From positions 15,372,671 through 15,436,670 of the forward strand of contig OZ023183.1 of NCBI GenBank assembly GCA_963995505.1: a DNA stretch of 64,000 bases. The letters run 5' to 3'. A model generated the notes under the pieces. That model was not told where the DNA came from and did no database searches. It worked only from the letters and a program-made list of their open reading frames with translations. The position numbers and the translations under genes were made by a program. Source of the stretch: Hypericum androsaemum (taxonomy: Eukaryota; Streptophyta; Magnoliopsida; Malpighiales; Hypericaceae). The number at the start of each line of letters is the position of its first letter. The first letter of the stretch is position 1. Positions 24,901 through 38,300 of this stretch are shown here, in pieces.

Positions 24901-27890
24901 AATGCTCCCGTCGTTCGTGGTTGATGATGGACTCTATTCCCCATGAATAGTTATGCAAAGCTTTGCAATCATTAAAAATGTATTGGGAGGCACTTGAGAT
25001 CATCGACCTCACTAGAAGATTGACACACAAACACCTGCCTACTGCGAAGAAGGAAGAGCTTCAGTCTCTTGCTGCACGTAAGTGTTTACATTGATTCTTT
25101 AAAGTTACTCCTTTAGCACAGTTTCAGCAGGAGATAGGCTAGCTTTTTGTTATTTATCCTTTGAGGAATGTCATCCAAACTTTATGGGTGCAGTCTGTTC
25201 TTTTGAATTTGATTTAGTAGCTTCTTAGGGCTTCACTGACACGCATTCGTTATCTCTGTGTTATAGAAATATCATATCACACAATGGACCCGAACTACGG
25301 GTTTGAGTGTGTTAAATCCATGGTGCTGCTGCATCCACTCAGCTTTGCTGCCTGGAATAATTATTACAAGATAGCATTGAGGTAATTCGTTCTTTTTTCC
25401 ATCTTGTTTCCATCCTTGTGTCTAAAAATGTTGGCGAACTATGTCAAATGAAAGAGTTAACTGTTCCATGCGCTTCGTGATAGTACTTTGCGTGAATTTG
25501 CTTGGATCTTCTTAGCTTGCTGCAATTATTTGAACTTGTTCTTTGAAAAGGATAATACACTACTTAATCCGAGGAAATGCTTGTTTAACCAAGTAAAGTG
25601 ATGTTTGGCTGTTGCAGGAGTTTTGAGTAGACAAAATTGCTTACCAGTGCACTCTGTGATGTGTTATGTTTCAGTTTGATCTACTCATTTGGAACCTCAA
25701 ATCTTTTCCCCTCGAGAACAGTAATTCAATTTTCAAAAGCCTTTGCAAGCATTAATCATCAAAACTTAAGTTCAATTTGTGTCTAAAGATAAAGTGGGAT
25801 GACTTGGAGTGCAATTTAAATTGTGGAATTCCCCTTTAGAACCTTTTTCCTTTCTAAATGTATAAAAGACTTGGATTGTGCTCCTCATCCTCAGTTTTGG
25901 GCCAGATGCTGTTGGTAGTTGACAAATTTGGGATGGGTGAGATTATTGGATGATGAAAGTGAGCAGGGAACCATCAGGAGTTCTTGCTAGCATGCGAGAA
26001 CAAGATGGTTGTGGGAGATGCTTTGAGTGGCAGTATGGGTGGAATTTTGTCCGGGAGGAATCGGTTGGTTATCTGACGCACTACACGTAGGTTGGGGAAG
26101 GAGGTAACTATAGGTAGATGTGGAAGGGTCCAAAAGATGTTTGTTATATGATATGTGGTTACTTTGAATTGATTAAACTAGGAGCCACCTTGGTGTGGAC
26201 AAGATGATGCCATGGAAATTGATGTGAGAAAATGGAATTCCTTCGAGGTTGTATCTTTCTCATTGTGGGAAGCAGTTTGGAGTAGAAGGTTTACTTCTGA
26301 TAATCTTTTAAGGATGATTATTTTGTCAAGTTAGTGTTATGCATGCGACTGATGAGTCGGTTGTAAAACTTCTCTTTTTGTGATTAGAGAAAGGAGGTTG
26401 TGGTTGGTGGCTTGCATACTTTCGAACTAGAGTGAACCGGCTGTTATGGAATCATAGGCAAGGAAGTTTTGTATTGTAAGGCTCAACAAAGTGTTCGCGA
26501 TGTTGTCCCTTGTACTTTGGTTGATGTCAATAGATTGGAAAAGTATAGTATTTTATAGGCAGGGAACCGCTTGGTGAACAGATGGTGTAGACTTTAATCA
26601 TTTTGTCAGAGGGAAAATACTTTGGCAATGCTTTCGGTTTTGTGAAATTTCTTTTCTTTGCAATTGCCATAACTGAAGAACATGGGTGCATCCCTTTAGT
26701 CTTTGTTGATATATGCCAAGAGAAATGGCAGATTCTAATTTGGTTTCTACATTATAAATTGTAGTTTAGTTATAAAGAGTCCGTCAGCTGCATGATTACT
26801 AATAATGGGTGGGGTGTATCAATTGCAGTAGCACAGGTTGCCCATTTTTGTATTTCTGGAAACAGGCTTGTTTGTATAATGTTTCGTATTTCATGTTGTG
26901 TATTGTATTTTATGATTTTGCATTGGAGGAGAAGATATAAAGGATAATCTAATTGCTTCAGTTTAATGCACTTTTCTTATTTTCCTTTTATCCCAAGTGA
27001 ATATATAGGGGTAGGAATTCAAATGATGGTCATGAGACTGCATCCTTGTTCACTCTTCGGGTCATGTCCCACATTCCAATTTATTTACTATTTTGAGCGG
27101 CATTTCCATGATTTATCAGATTAAGAAGGAGCTATTCGAGGCATGTCAAATTCCTGCGCCATATGCGGACTAAATATGGCGATTGCGTCCCGCCCATCTT
27201 AATCTCTGGGCATCAATTTACAATGGGCAGCCATCACCAAGATGCAGCAAGAGAGTACCTAGAGGGTTATAAACGATTGCCAGAGAATCCTTTAATTAAT
27301 CTATGTGTGGGTAAGCTATTTCTTAATTTGTTTTGCTAAAGCAAGCATCTAGTTGGTGACAGGTTCTGGTTTCTGCAATAAGCAATTGGCTTATGTCATC
27401 TCTGCTTCCAGGAACTGCCTTAGTTAACTTGGCTCTCGGATTCAGACTTCAAAAGAAGCACGAGTGCGTGGCACAAGGCTTGGCTTTCCTCTACAATAAC
27501 TCGAGGCTTTCAGAAAACAGCCAGGTCTGTTTTTCATCTTCACGTTTTATTTGCCATTAGCTTGCATCAGTGTCGGAATTGTGCTGTCGGGTATAACCGT
27601 GTTCTGAATGTGATCTGTAGGAAGCGTTGTACAACATCGCTCGTGCGTATCATCACATCGGGATGGTGACATTGGCGGCTGCTTACTACGAAAAAGTGCT
27701 TGCAATTCGACAAGAGGATTATCCCATTCCGAAGCTTCTAAACGAGAACTCGGGTACGACAGAGTGCTTGGAGGCCGGCCATTGCGACCTGCGGAGAGAA
27801 GCAGCGTACAATCTGCATTTGATATATAAAAGAAGTGGAGCAACTGATCTGGCTAGGCAAGTCTTGAAAGATCACTTAAGCTTCTCATAA
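12943..27890 (+). CDS. TFIIIC subunit with TPR repeats (GTF3C3 / Sfc4-tau131 family)
   Basis: This is a subunit of RNA polymerase III factor TFIIIC, whose TPR arrays help recruit TFIIIB at tRNA-type genes in the nucleus. Eighteen coding exons join in frame to 920 aa: 12943-13235, 13323-13428, 14127-14234, 14859-15040, 15773-15977, 17240-17497, 17880-18020, 18558-18639, 20335-20448, 20537-20709, 22173-22285, 24180-24279, 24694-24765, 24951-25077, 25267-25381, 27120-27310, 27412-27524 and 27621-27890. All introns are GT-AG; the exon 12 donor (GTTGGT) is weak. An acidic Glu/Asp tract spans about residues 33-62, a basic patch 135-148 (KKRGRRKGSKKKR), and TPR-like helical pairs follow from about 170 (PEAYHTLALIHDALGN, DYQKAGRIYEKIV). 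The C-terminal TPRs include ALYNIARAYHHIGMVTLA. A second ATG at 12949 is an alternative start. Introns hold a TRIM, LTR-like repeats and LINE remnants. Family from motif order; symbol withheld. Confidence 0.9.
13456..13768 (+). mobile_element. TRIM retroelement in TFIIIC intron 2
   Basis: The left LTR (13456-13537) and right LTR (13658-13768) both start TGTTGAGAATACC and share GTTGAAAATCCACCTACC and TTTTGGGTTG; they end in AACA and GACA. The left copy lacks about 29 bp. Directly after the left LTR is the primer-binding site TGGTATCAGAAC (13538-13549). Directly before the right LTR is a purine tract, TTTGAGGGGGCG. Flanks CTTTT and CTTTC are a 4-of-5 target duplication. It is absent from the paralogous intron at 9388-9650. 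Confidence 0.85.
17687..17818 (+). repeat. 66-bp tandem duplication with tRNA B-box-like core
   Basis: Two near-identical 66-bp copies (17687-17752 and 17753-17818) each contain CATGGTTCAAATCCTGGTCA. This resembles the B-box of tRNA-derived SINEs. It lies in intron 6 of the TFIIIC gene. A related sequence, ATGGATTCAAATCCTGATG, occurs at about 45451-45470. Confidence 0.7.
18119..18369 (-). mobile_element. Solo-LTR-like repeat in TFIIIC intron 7
   Basis: In the plus sense it begins TGTGCGCGGTGGGATT and ends GACTCCTAACA; the minus-strand view therefore starts TGTTAGGAGTC, a typical LTR start. Its first 50 bp match 22758 onward almost exactly, including TTCGAACCTCG. No matching 5-bp flanks were found, so the right edge is approximate. 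Confidence 0.5.
22758..23069 (-). mobile_element. Solo-LTR-like repeat in TFIIIC intron 11
   Basis: It begins TGTGCGCGGTGGGATTTCGA and ends GCATCGCA, giving TG...CA ends. It is flanked by CGTAAC on both sides (22752-22757 and 23070-23075). It shares its first 50 bp with the repeat at 18119. The flanking repeat is 6 bp rather than the usual 5, and chance is possible. Confidence 0.55.
23490..23990 (+). pseudogene. Decayed LINE fragment (zinc-knuckle RVT tail)
   Basis: Frame-broken coding remnants resemble the C-terminal region of plant LINE reverse transcriptases: WPWRLIWKSKVPLGVF from about 23540, EDLLFRLRAKILW at about 23668-23706, and WRERNMRVLEVKRKPFSRLW at about 23838-23897. It is interrupted by stops and frameshifts and lies inside TFIIIC intron 11. 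The family call rests on remembered family sequence, not on a search. Confidence 0.5.
26400..26720 (+). repeat. LINE-tail-like repeat in TFIIIC intron 15
   Basis: GTCAGAGGGAAAATAC, ATGCTTTCGGTTTT and ACATGGGTGCA echo the stretch at 23930-24015 that follows the LINE remnant. It is probably another degenerate copy. Edges are vague. Confidence 0.3.
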
Positions 27891-29174
27891 CTTCTTGAAA
27901 TGGCGTTCAATAGCTTCTGTTGATTCTTAAGATTATCCTACCGATTGATTTGATGTTCAGCTTGTTTGGCACCGGTTATGTATAGCTTCTAGGGACAGTG
28001 ACATTTACTTGAACTTTCCAGATTATTTAAAGTTTTCCTAATTTGTACAAATTTTTTTTTGAAGTCAGAGAACTTTTTGTCCCATGAAGCTACTCAAGGT
28101 TGGGGTTGCCAAATCAATTCTCGTTAATTTAACTGGTAAAAGATTTGAATTCATTTAAGAAAATTACGAAAAAATTAAAAGAACCGTTGAGAGACTCGCC
28201 ACCAAAACCAATAGATGATTAACATTACATAAAGCGGAAATCATATTCAAAAATCTCTTGCGTTGAATTAATCTCTAGGCCGAGTCTAATTCGAGCAATT
28301 CATGTAAACAAAGAAACGTGATGCTTGTCAAAATATTTTCTGATCGGAGACCTTTAGTTGTAGATTCTCAAATAGCATGTCTTCATTTCTTTGCTGAATT
28401 TTCTAATATATGTCGCAATCTCCCTTACAATAAAGATGTATGCCGACAAAATCTTGTTAGAAAGAAAAAAAATCTCTCAAAAAATTATATTGTGAACAAA
28501 ATCTAACTGCACTAAAATCTCAGTAAAATGATATTTGATAATTTTTTTAAATTGATAAAAAATTTATGTCTCGAATCGTAACCAGTGTTAAAATTTAATA
28601 TATCCTGTATCGTAATAGATAATATTTTTTTAAAAGAAATGTTGGTGCAAAATCTCGGTCCTTACTTTCGGTGATATTTTTGAATGAATACATATATTTT
28701 CACAATGAAGATTTCATCATAAATAAATTCTATTTTAATTTATAAGTTGAAAATTTCATCTCTAATAAATCGTTTAGAAATTTAAGAAAGTGTTGGAATT
28801 TTCTATGAAATAATAAATGTGATTATTAATAATATATTGTTTGATCAAGAAAGAAATAATTATAATTTTTTGATAATAAAAAAAGTATTTTGATAACTAT
28901 AATTAAATAAATAAAGTACCTACTATCTTTCTTGACAAAACTAAATTCGTCCGACTAAAAATATAAATTAATAAAAACGAAATCACCTCCGGCTGGGTCC
29001 CTCGTCAGAGGAGTAGGACTGCTTCCGCCGTATCAGTCCCCAAATCCCAACCCTAACGGACCTCTCCCTCAGAAAACTGCCGAAATTGAATCCAAAACGG
29101 CAACGTTTCCGCTTCCCAAAGAAGATGGAGAAGCAGCGCTGCTTCGGCTTCTTCTCCTAGGTTTTACTAGATAG
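27891..29174. other. AT-rich intergenic spacer with CstF64 promoter
   Basis: This region contains the TFIIIC 3' UTR (from 27891) and then AT-rich DNA without recognised repeats. From about 28980 it becomes GC-richer and holds the CstF64 promoter and 5' UTR. No gene was found. Confidence 0.5.
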
Positions 29175-32100
29175 ATGGCCTCCTCCACCGCTGCTTCCTC
29201 TCAGCACCGCTGCGTCTTCGGTACGTACCCCTTCTCTCCTCGCTGCGGAACACCCGAAGCTCGTTTCGGTTTCGGTTTCGGTTTCGGATGCTTTGTTTAA
29301 TTGTTTGTTTGCAGTTGGGAATATACCCTACGATGCGACGGAGGAGCAGCTTATGGAGATTTGTCGGGAGGTCGGGCCTGTCGTCTCTTTCAGGTCGCTT
29401 CCCGCGTTTTCTTTCAATGTTTTTCTTTTAAGTTTGTTTAGATTAGGTAGGGTGGTGTGGCATGGCTTCCGCGCTAGAGGCTTGCCCAAGTTATGAGACC
29501 CCCTCCCGTGAGACTGTCATTCTTTCTCTTTGCGATGGAATGCGATGGAATGTTCTTTTAACTGTTTTATGGAAAGTACCGAGTCAGTCTTCACCTAAGC
29601 ACTTGCATTACCTTTCTTCCAGATTAGTCACTGACCGAGAAACTGGGAAGCCAAAAGGGTATGGTTTCTGCGAATATAAGGATGAAGAGACTGCTCTAAG
29701 TGCTCGTCGTAACCTCCAGGGTTATGAGATCAATGGCAGGCAATTGCGGGTTGATTTTGCTGAAAATGACAAAAATGCAGACAGAAACAGAGAACAGGTG
29801 CCTGGAAAATTTTCTCCACCCGCGTATATTTTATATTTCTTTGTTCTTGAAATATATAAGGTATAATCCTACCTGACCTGTAGCACCTTTTTATGGAAGT
29901 GAAGTGATCCAGCTGACATTAGACAGATAGCAGTTAGGTTCTAGTTTTATTTGAGGGATATGGGTTCCATTATTCTGTTCATTCCATGTTTAGTGTGAAC
30001 CATAATTGCCTCTCTAAACACAATTGTACACTGCTGTAAGGAGTGCCATGGTTGCTTGGATCCAAGTACATCCAAAGCTACAATTTTGTGCCTTGGCAAC
30101 ATTGTGTTAGATTGATACTTGATAGCAAAATTGTTGTAGAAATTCAGCCACACGATTTCGAGAGAGGCAGTATGGCATGCTAACATGTCAGATCCTCATC
30201 GTGGAACTGAGGCTTCAGAGGACGAGTTAAGTGCTTGACTTTGGGAAATTGACAGTTCTGATTATCAGCTCCTGATGTCCTGTGAGGTGGAAATGCATCC
30301 TCAGGCTGTGTGCTTTTTTGAGTGAGCTGGTCGCTGCCATTTCTATTGGTTCTTACGGAACTGTCACAGCAGTCATAATAGATGCATAGTGCAATTTAAA
30401 TTACCCAAAACTGCAGTTTTGTTGGTTAATTTTGACTGATGGATTTATCTCAGAAACTTTGTCCTAGTAGTTTATCTGCAAATGATAGTGGAACATGGAA
30501 AGCGGTAGGATGTTTAGGAATGAACCAAGCCAGGGTGCATCTGGCATCAAGTTTGTGTCTAATTAGATAATAATATCTTGGACATCTGATAAAGGTCATT
30601 TATTTGGCACCACAAAGTTTATTTGTTTCTGCGTACTATGCATCGCTGACGCTCCAGTAATATTCAGTCATTGGTTTCATTTTATTTTGCAATGGCTGTT
30701 TTACTCATTTCCATTTTCTCCCTGTGATTTTTCTTAATCCCTGTTGCTGACTTTGCTTATAGGGTCGTGGAGGACCTGGACTGGGAGCTAATGTTGGTAT
30801 GATTTTCATTCCTTTCACGATTTTGTACGTTCTAATTGCTTAATTTTAAGATGTTCTGGAAATTTATATATATATATTTTTGATCTTTTGTAGATCATCA
30901 GAAGCTACATGGCGGCTCAGCTATCATTGGGGAATCTCAGAGTCAACCAATTGGTCTCCACATAGCCATGACTGCAGCTACTGTCATGTCAGGGGCCTTG
31001 GGTGGTGTTCAGATCGGCATGCAATCAAGTCAAAGTGTCCCACAGAATCAGTCAGCTGGCGACCCATTAACTTTCCATCTGGCTCAGATGTCTAGGAGTC
31101 AATTGAATGCAGTTATGTCCGAGCTGAAGGTATGCACCATGTGAAGCTTTTGCTTCTCTGAATTGGTGATCTCTTATTTATCACATTTAAATCTTCTTCT
31201 GAAAGGTAATGGCTACACAAAACAGGGAAGCAGCTAGACAGCTATTGCTTGCAAAGCTACAGCTTTCAAAAGCACTTTTCCAGGTACTTTTGATTTCTCC
31301 ATTCTTTTGTGGAAACCAAGGTTCTTTTTGCGCATGTTTTCAACTGTCCTGACCAAATTCACTGATAGTGAGGCACTTCCGTGTGTCCTTGTGCAGGTCG
31401 CTATTTCTATTTTTGTTTTTGAGAATGACATCGCAGAAATATGTTCCTTTGATCCTGTAATTCCTTTTTATTGTCTTGTTGACTGCACGTCAGAATCTTC
31501 ACCTGCTACACTTGTTTGTCATTCTTTATCTATTAAAAATTCATTTTACTGTAATTCGGCAGACAGCTGAAACTTTCTGTTAAATTGTTGGCAGGCTCAG
31601 ATAATGATGGGAATGGTCTCTCCGCAAGTGGTTTGTTTCCCTGCTTTGAATTCAATATTTTAATGTTTGATTTTTGGAAAACATTGTCCTTACAGTTTTG
31701 ATTTATGCAGCTGCAAATGCCCAATATTAGGCAGAATCCTAGTCAACTTGCTTTGCATTCATTTCAAGATACCAGGCAACCAGTAGTTCAAACCATTCCA
31801 ACGTTGCCCCCTTTGGCACAGAAGACTCACATCAGCGTAGCACCAAAAGTACAACAAGGACAATCGTCTGCTTTGCCACAAAATTCTTTGATGCACACTC
31901 AATTTTCTGTACCTCCACAACCTTCATTTCTGATTCAAACACAGAGTCCACATATCATAAACAACATGCTCCAACAACCCACAGTAGCTCCACAACCCTC
32001 AGTGATGCCCTTACCTTCTGTACAGCACCCTTCTATTAGGCCAGCGATACAGGTGACGAGTTCTGCATCATTGAACCAGCAAATTCAACCTCCATTCTTA

Positions 32101-33721
32101 CATCACATGGGAGCTGCCACAGCTTCAAATTTTGGGCATAACTCTCAAAAGGTGCGTCTGATTACAGATTCAATAGTACCAAGTACTGTTTTTCAGGCAT
32201 CATGTTCCTGCTACAGGTCACTAGTATCCAAATGATGGTAATTCTGTAGAATTGTCTTCTGTTTAGGCTGTTTTTATAAGCTGCTCATTAAGAAATATTT
32301 TCAATGGCTTTTCTTTGATTGCGCATTTCTGGGATTTTAGTTAAAAACCTAACAAATTTTAGCAAAAAAACTGTTACGATGTTTCAGTTGAATTGGCAAA
32401 ACTCTGGTTGGGATTGTTGTATTGGAAACAGCCACTGATTGTTGTCTAATCCCTGGAATGTCCTCCCTAGAGTGTTTGTAAATACCCTTTACTCTAATAG
32501 AGGGAGGAAACAATTGTAAAGACCATTTTCCATAATTCTGAAATCAAAATCAAAAGCTCAAACCTGGCCAGGGGCCTCCGAATACCTCTTTCTTTAAAGA
32601 GATTGGGGTTGGCATATCATCGAAACTTCAGGATTGGACTTTGAATTGATCTTATTGCTGTAATCGATATTCCTTCCCTATTGATGGCTAACTTGCATTG
32701 TGATAACAGCCTGGCCCCTTAATAACACCAGGCAATCTGGATGCAGTTAACACAATTGCAGACAGATCCACTCCAATTTCTGGGGATGCAAAACGGGGCC
32801 GTGAAAATAATGTAGTTTCAACCAAACAAACTAGCATGATTCACGATTCTAGTCAAACACTTAACCACCCTTCCAAGCTACGAAAGTTGGAGGATGGAAA
32901 GAGGGCTCTGAATGGGGAGCTCAATGTGTCTGCTGATCGAGCTGGTTCTGGGCGAGCCCAATCAGCATCAGGTGTAACTTTAGGTCCTCGTGCTGGGCTG
33001 GAAGAGCCTAAGCATTCAGATAAACAGACTTCACAAGTAATAATTTCTCTCAAGTTACTTGTAATTATTTGGTCATCTGCTTTTATACTTGATGAATCTT
33101 GGTGTGCCGTTCATGGTTGTCCTTGATTTAATTAGTTATTTTAGGATATGTCTGTGAGTTATTTTAATGTAAGTTAGACTGATGTATATCCCTTCTTATG
33201 ATCTTGTTGCAAATCTGGTCTGAGCTTACTTATTGATAGGATGGGCTTGGCATGGTACAACAAAAACATTGTCATGAGCTTTTTGATTTTCTGTTGAATG
33301 CCTAAAAAACCAAATTGGAAAGCAAAAGCATTTTCATGAGTTTTTTGGAATTAGATTTAACAATTTCTGGGTTTTGTACTTCTTCATATCACATTGACAG
33401 CTTGATTGGTCATTGGAATACTGTGTTGCACTCTTGACATATTCTCAGCTGTCCATGGATTTGTCCTATTATATCGTGAAATCTTACTTTGCTTCTGCTT
33501 CCTTGTTCTCTATTTTTCTTCAGACAGTGCTAATAAACTCATTGTCTCATCTGATATTATTTCTTTTCGGATTTCAGCTAGCGCCTGATATGGAGTCCGT
33601 CCTGCTGCAGCAAGTGCTGAACCTCACGCCAGAGCAGATAAGTTCGTTGCCTCCGGAGCAGAGGCAGCAAGTGATTCAACTTCAACAGGCACTTCGGCAA
33701 GAGCAGATCCAACCATCATAG
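29175..33721 (+). CDS. CSTF64: Cleavage stimulation factor 64 kDa subunit (CstF64/CSTF2)
   Basis: This is the RNA-binding subunit of the nuclear CstF complex, which reads U/GU-rich elements during pre-mRNA 3'-end cleavage and polyadenylation. Ten exons join in frame to 531 aa: 29175-29220, 29315-29393, 29623-29797, 30764-30797, 30894-31129, 31206-31283, 31595-31630, 31711-32151, 32710-33036 and 33578-33721. All introns are GT-AG. The N-terminal RRM has RNP2 VFVGNIP (about 14-20) and RNP1 KGYGFCEY (53-60). A hinge-like segment follows (about 165-216, [19 protein letters not shown] and [10 protein letters not shown]). A Pro/Gln-rich low-complexity region covers about 229-375. The C-terminal three-helix domain is at about 487-531 ([20 protein letters not shown]). 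Domain order and length fit the plant family. Confidence 0.95.
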
Positions 33722-35375
33722 CAGGACGGGCTGCGTATGCCCTGATCTTTGCCGATGTCGTTACAACCAGAGCCTGCTCGTTGGTTCATGACGGCAGGAG
33801 TACGGGCGCGCAATGTACTCATCCAACTGTTTATTCTTGTAAAGTGGTTATCAACAAGACGACCAGTCAGCTGGTCTCCAGTGTTATACAATAGATGTAT
33901 TATTCGTCCACTAGATTGTTAACAGCATGGGAAAGGATCAGTAAAGAGAAATAGGGAAATAAATTTTTTTCCAACTTGTCTCCGACCCTCTTTATTTTTC
34001 ATGATGAATTTGTCTTTGACATTTTTCTCTCCTTGGAATGCTATAAGAATGGGCTGGCTCTTGCCCCAGACGAAAATTGACAAATCCCTAATTTCTTGGT
34101 GTTCGATTGATGGTGATGATAAATAAGGAATGGTAAAAGCTAAAGGTCATACGGCCTAAGGTTAGACGGAAATTTAAGGTTCAAAATTTGACAAAATATA
34201 ATTTTAGGTGTAAATGTATCTTTAAAAAATAATGAAGGGTAATAACATCTTCTATGTTTTGAAGATGTGGATGAGATAAACTGAATTGTTTAGATAGTGG
34301 TTGAATTATTTGTTTTGTTCAGTGGCTCTTTACTTTGGACTACATCCAATCAAATGCAAAAGATCATGTAAAAAATAAGGACTTATATACCTATAAAAAA
34401 AATATAAGGACTCATAGACGCATTACCCACCAGCATATGTGCATCAAATGGTACAATATAATCAACCCTTTTATTATATGCACATTCAAGAAAATAAAAA
34501 GAGAGGTACGAACGAGCACTTAAATTTATTGGTTGGAGTGTTGTTATTTTTTTTAATAAGTAGAGGTTTGTCACTTTGTAAAAAAGAGGTTGCGTGTACT
34601 CAGCCAAATGGGCTTCGTAACCTGCTGCATATATAGAAAAGTTGAGGAAAACACAACGTATAAAAACAGAAAGTTGACGTTCATAAAATGAACCAAAGAA
34701 TGGACAAACGATCAAAAATTCCATAAATCGTAGGCAGATATTTTTTGATCAAAATCTTGCCGTATCTAACAAGCATTTTAAACACTAAAGAAAAATTATA
34801 CCCGTAATCTAGCGTACTAGCTAAAGGTCTATCTAACTCATTATTGTGATAATTTTTACTACTTGGTGCAAAATCTTTTCTTCCGATGTTGCGGTCGCCG
34901 GCCTCAGGAAAACCCTATTGTGGTAAAATCCGGTGGAAAAAATTCGCAAAAGGGAAAGAGTACATCGGCAAGGTCGAAACCCACCTTGACGTTGATAGCG
35001 CTATACATTGAGTACATCAAAGAAGACTAACTCCTTGTAAGTTATTTAAGTAGACATCAATACAAAAAACTAAAAATACATCAAATACAACCCAAGACGT
35101 GCATCAAGACGGACGCGCCAGATATGTTGAATGTCGACATTCCAAGTCGTCGTAAACAACTCCTGATCTCTAGAAATTAAGACTAGCAGGGGTGGTAGTC
35201 GTTGTTCTAGATACAGAGATATAAAACCGAGTGGTGGTGTCGTGGTGGATAACGTACATACACACAATGCAGATGACAAAAAGAAATCCCGCAATCTGAC
35301 GACGCAATAAAACCACCAAAATAAGCGAACAAATATTAATGAAAAATAAATAATAAAAAAAAACAGAAACCAAAA
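33722..35375. other. Intergenic region, CstF64 3' UTR to ABC1K3 promoter
   Basis: The first 240 bp are probably the CstF64 3' UTR; a GGAAATAAAT sequence at about 33955 could act as a polyadenylation signal. The rest is AT-rich with no repeat family recognised. Short coding frames here have no splice or homology support. Confidence 0.45.
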
Positions 35376-38300
35376 ATGCTTCTCCTCTCCCTCCCCACCC
35401 CTCTCCACTTCTTCCAGAGTAACCGCTCTCGCCCCCGCCGCCTCCGCCTCCGCGCGGCGGCGTGTTCTCTCAGAGCGGAGAGGGACGCCTTCACGGAGAA
35501 GTCGGGGTACCTGTTCGACCTCAGCGCCGGGGAGGCCGACTCCCTCTACGAATACGACGTCAGGAGGATCGCCGCCATTTACCGGAGGAGGCCTCTGGTT
35601 CTCCTGCGCCGCCTGTTCCAGGTCGGCTCCACCTTCGGCCGGTGGTTCGGGGCGCGCTACCTCGATGGCCTCCAGAACAAGTCCGAGCAGATGTTCGAGG
35701 TCAGGACGGCGCCGTTTTCCTTTCTTGCACTTGGTTCTCGCGTTTACGTCGATTGTGCTGTTTTCGGTTTTTGTAGTTACATAGTCACTAGAGAGGTTAT
35801 TGTGAAGCTGTAAATTATATGCTTTTGCTTATGTCGGAGCGAAAAATTATCCACGGATTCGTGACAAAACTCGACTTAAGATGGGATTATTTCGACGTTA
35901 TCATATTTTTTTCCCGCAACAGCTTAATTTAGAATGTCTGATAAACGCTGCCTCGTTGACTCACTTTTGACTGGTACTTGTCATATAAACGATGATAGTT
36001 TCTGTTGTAATCGATCACGTGCAATGATTTTGAATATTGTTTCCTTTCCTTGATATATATACCCCCATGTCTAAGACCTTTCAACTGTCTCTGTGCAGAT
36101 TAGAGCTGCAGAGCTTCGGAAAATACTACTGGAACTTGGTCCGGTATGGTTTTGGCTTATTGATCCTTGCATTCTGATTTTGTGTTGTTCCCGCGTCTAG
36201 TGTGTTTGTTTTGGCCTATGTCAGTAGGGTGTCAAGAGAATTGTACTAGTATACGATGCCATTTAAGATTCTTGAATAACACATGCACCTTTTCCTGTTT
36301 CAGGCCTACATTAAAATTGCCCAGGCCGTTTCGTCTCGCTCAGTGAGTTGTCTCATATCACTGATTGAATTAGTAGTTCCAGTTTTTGTTTAACGAATGA
36401 AAAGATATATTTTTTCCAGTAATATCGTTGCTTTGCTGGTGACTCTATATCACGGTTATGGTTGCTAAGCTTGACCTGGTCCTTTTAGTTTCCTGTAAAC
36501 AAACTCGGATCCACCATCCTCGTTCATGATAAAGCATGAGAATCTAGAGCATCCAACATTAGAAGTTTTTCCCTGGCCGCATTGCATTGCCTTTCGTGTT
36601 ATCAAGTAGTTGTTCATATGCTTCAATTTCAAAATTGCCAAGGAAAGACAAAAAAGGAGGTTTCCCGAAGTTTCGCAGTGAGTATTGGTGACCGACTGTT
36701 GCATTTGAAAGCTTGTGTTCTTAAAATGCTGTTCTCTATTTGTAAAGGTTTTTCCAAAGTAATAAAGAAGCTGTGAAATAGGAAATGACGTCCATAATGG
36801 GTGACTTATACTGAAAGCAGATGGTTCGTGTAGGATCTGATACCGCCTTCATATCTGGATCAACTTTCACTTCTACAAGATCGAATTGCTCCTTTTTCCT
36901 CAGAGGTTGCTTTCAGCAGAATAGAAGACGAATTTGGATCACCAGTAGAGGAGATTTTTAAAGAGATTTCTTTGGAACCCATAGCTGCTGCATCCCTTGG
37001 ACAGGTTAGCCGTGATACTGTACCAACCATTTGTATCATCAGTTGTATTTGCAAAGCTCTTTTTGTTGACTATTTCTTGTGCCACTAATGAACAAGCCAA
37101 ATGATATTCTCTTTCTATCTTACTCATGCAAATTGATGCTCTAGGTCTACAAAGCAAGGCTTCGGTCTAATGGACGGCTTGTTGCTGTCAAGGTTCAGAG
37201 GCCCGGAGTTCAGGCTGCTATTTCTCTTGATATATTAATATTGCGGTTTCTGGCTGGACTAGCAAAGAAAGCAGGCAAATTGAACACTGATCTCCAGGTG
37301 AGATTTTTTAAGCTACTTTGAGGAGTACCTTTCGTTGTGGGATTCTTTTTCTTCTGGCTATTTTCTATACCAGCATAGTTATCAATCACGAGTTACAATT
37401 TGCAGGCCGTTGTTGATGAATGGGCATCAAGCCTTTTTCGGGTATGCACTTTGTTTTCAATAATTGGTTGTGAGATTAATATGTTATTGCCACAATTGTT
37501 GGATATACGCTGCTTGATAGGAGAAAGTTATCACTTTGTAACTGACTAAAAGTACTTGAGATAATGAAGAATGGAATCTCTTTCAGTTTATCTGTGTGAT
37601 TGCAGCAGCCCGCCTTGCACTTAGCTGTCATAACGTTTTGCTAAACACTCTTTTTAATGAACGTTTTAATTTAGCCTGTTACTTTGATGGAGATTATGCT
37701 TAAAACTTCATATTGAATACAGGTAAATCACATTGAATGCAGGAGATGGACTACACGAGAGAGGCGAACAATGGCTACAGGTTTAAGTAAGGGCCAAGAA
37801 TTGTGCATGACAAAAATTCCATCTTTTCAAGTGCTGCTAATTGTTTATGCTTCCTGTTGCTTCAGTGGTCAAAATGTTCAAAAAGTGAAAGGTTGTCCAC
37901 ATGCAGCAAACATAGAAAAAGATCAAAGTTTGCTTTAAGACACTATATTCTTTATAGCTGACTGTCCATAAGCCTCCAGGGAAGATGGTGAGGAAAATAA
38001 TCTACGATGTCTTCTGTAGAAAATATCTTATAAAAAGATTTAGTGAAACTTCACTTAGTACCTTGAGGTTTACTTTTTTTTCATCCTAGTACCTTGTAGT
38101 TTAATGCTCATATAAAATGTGATTGAGGTTTCCACGCCGCTAACTCTATCGCTTAAGTGGCATTGCCCGACACTTTATTTCCATGATTAGCGGGTTGCCA
38201 CTTAATTAGCAAATATAGAAATCTCTGCCACTTTTTCTGATAATTTGTAGCCGCACGAATAAGAGTATTAAGATAAAACTGGGCTGAACCTCAAGGTACT

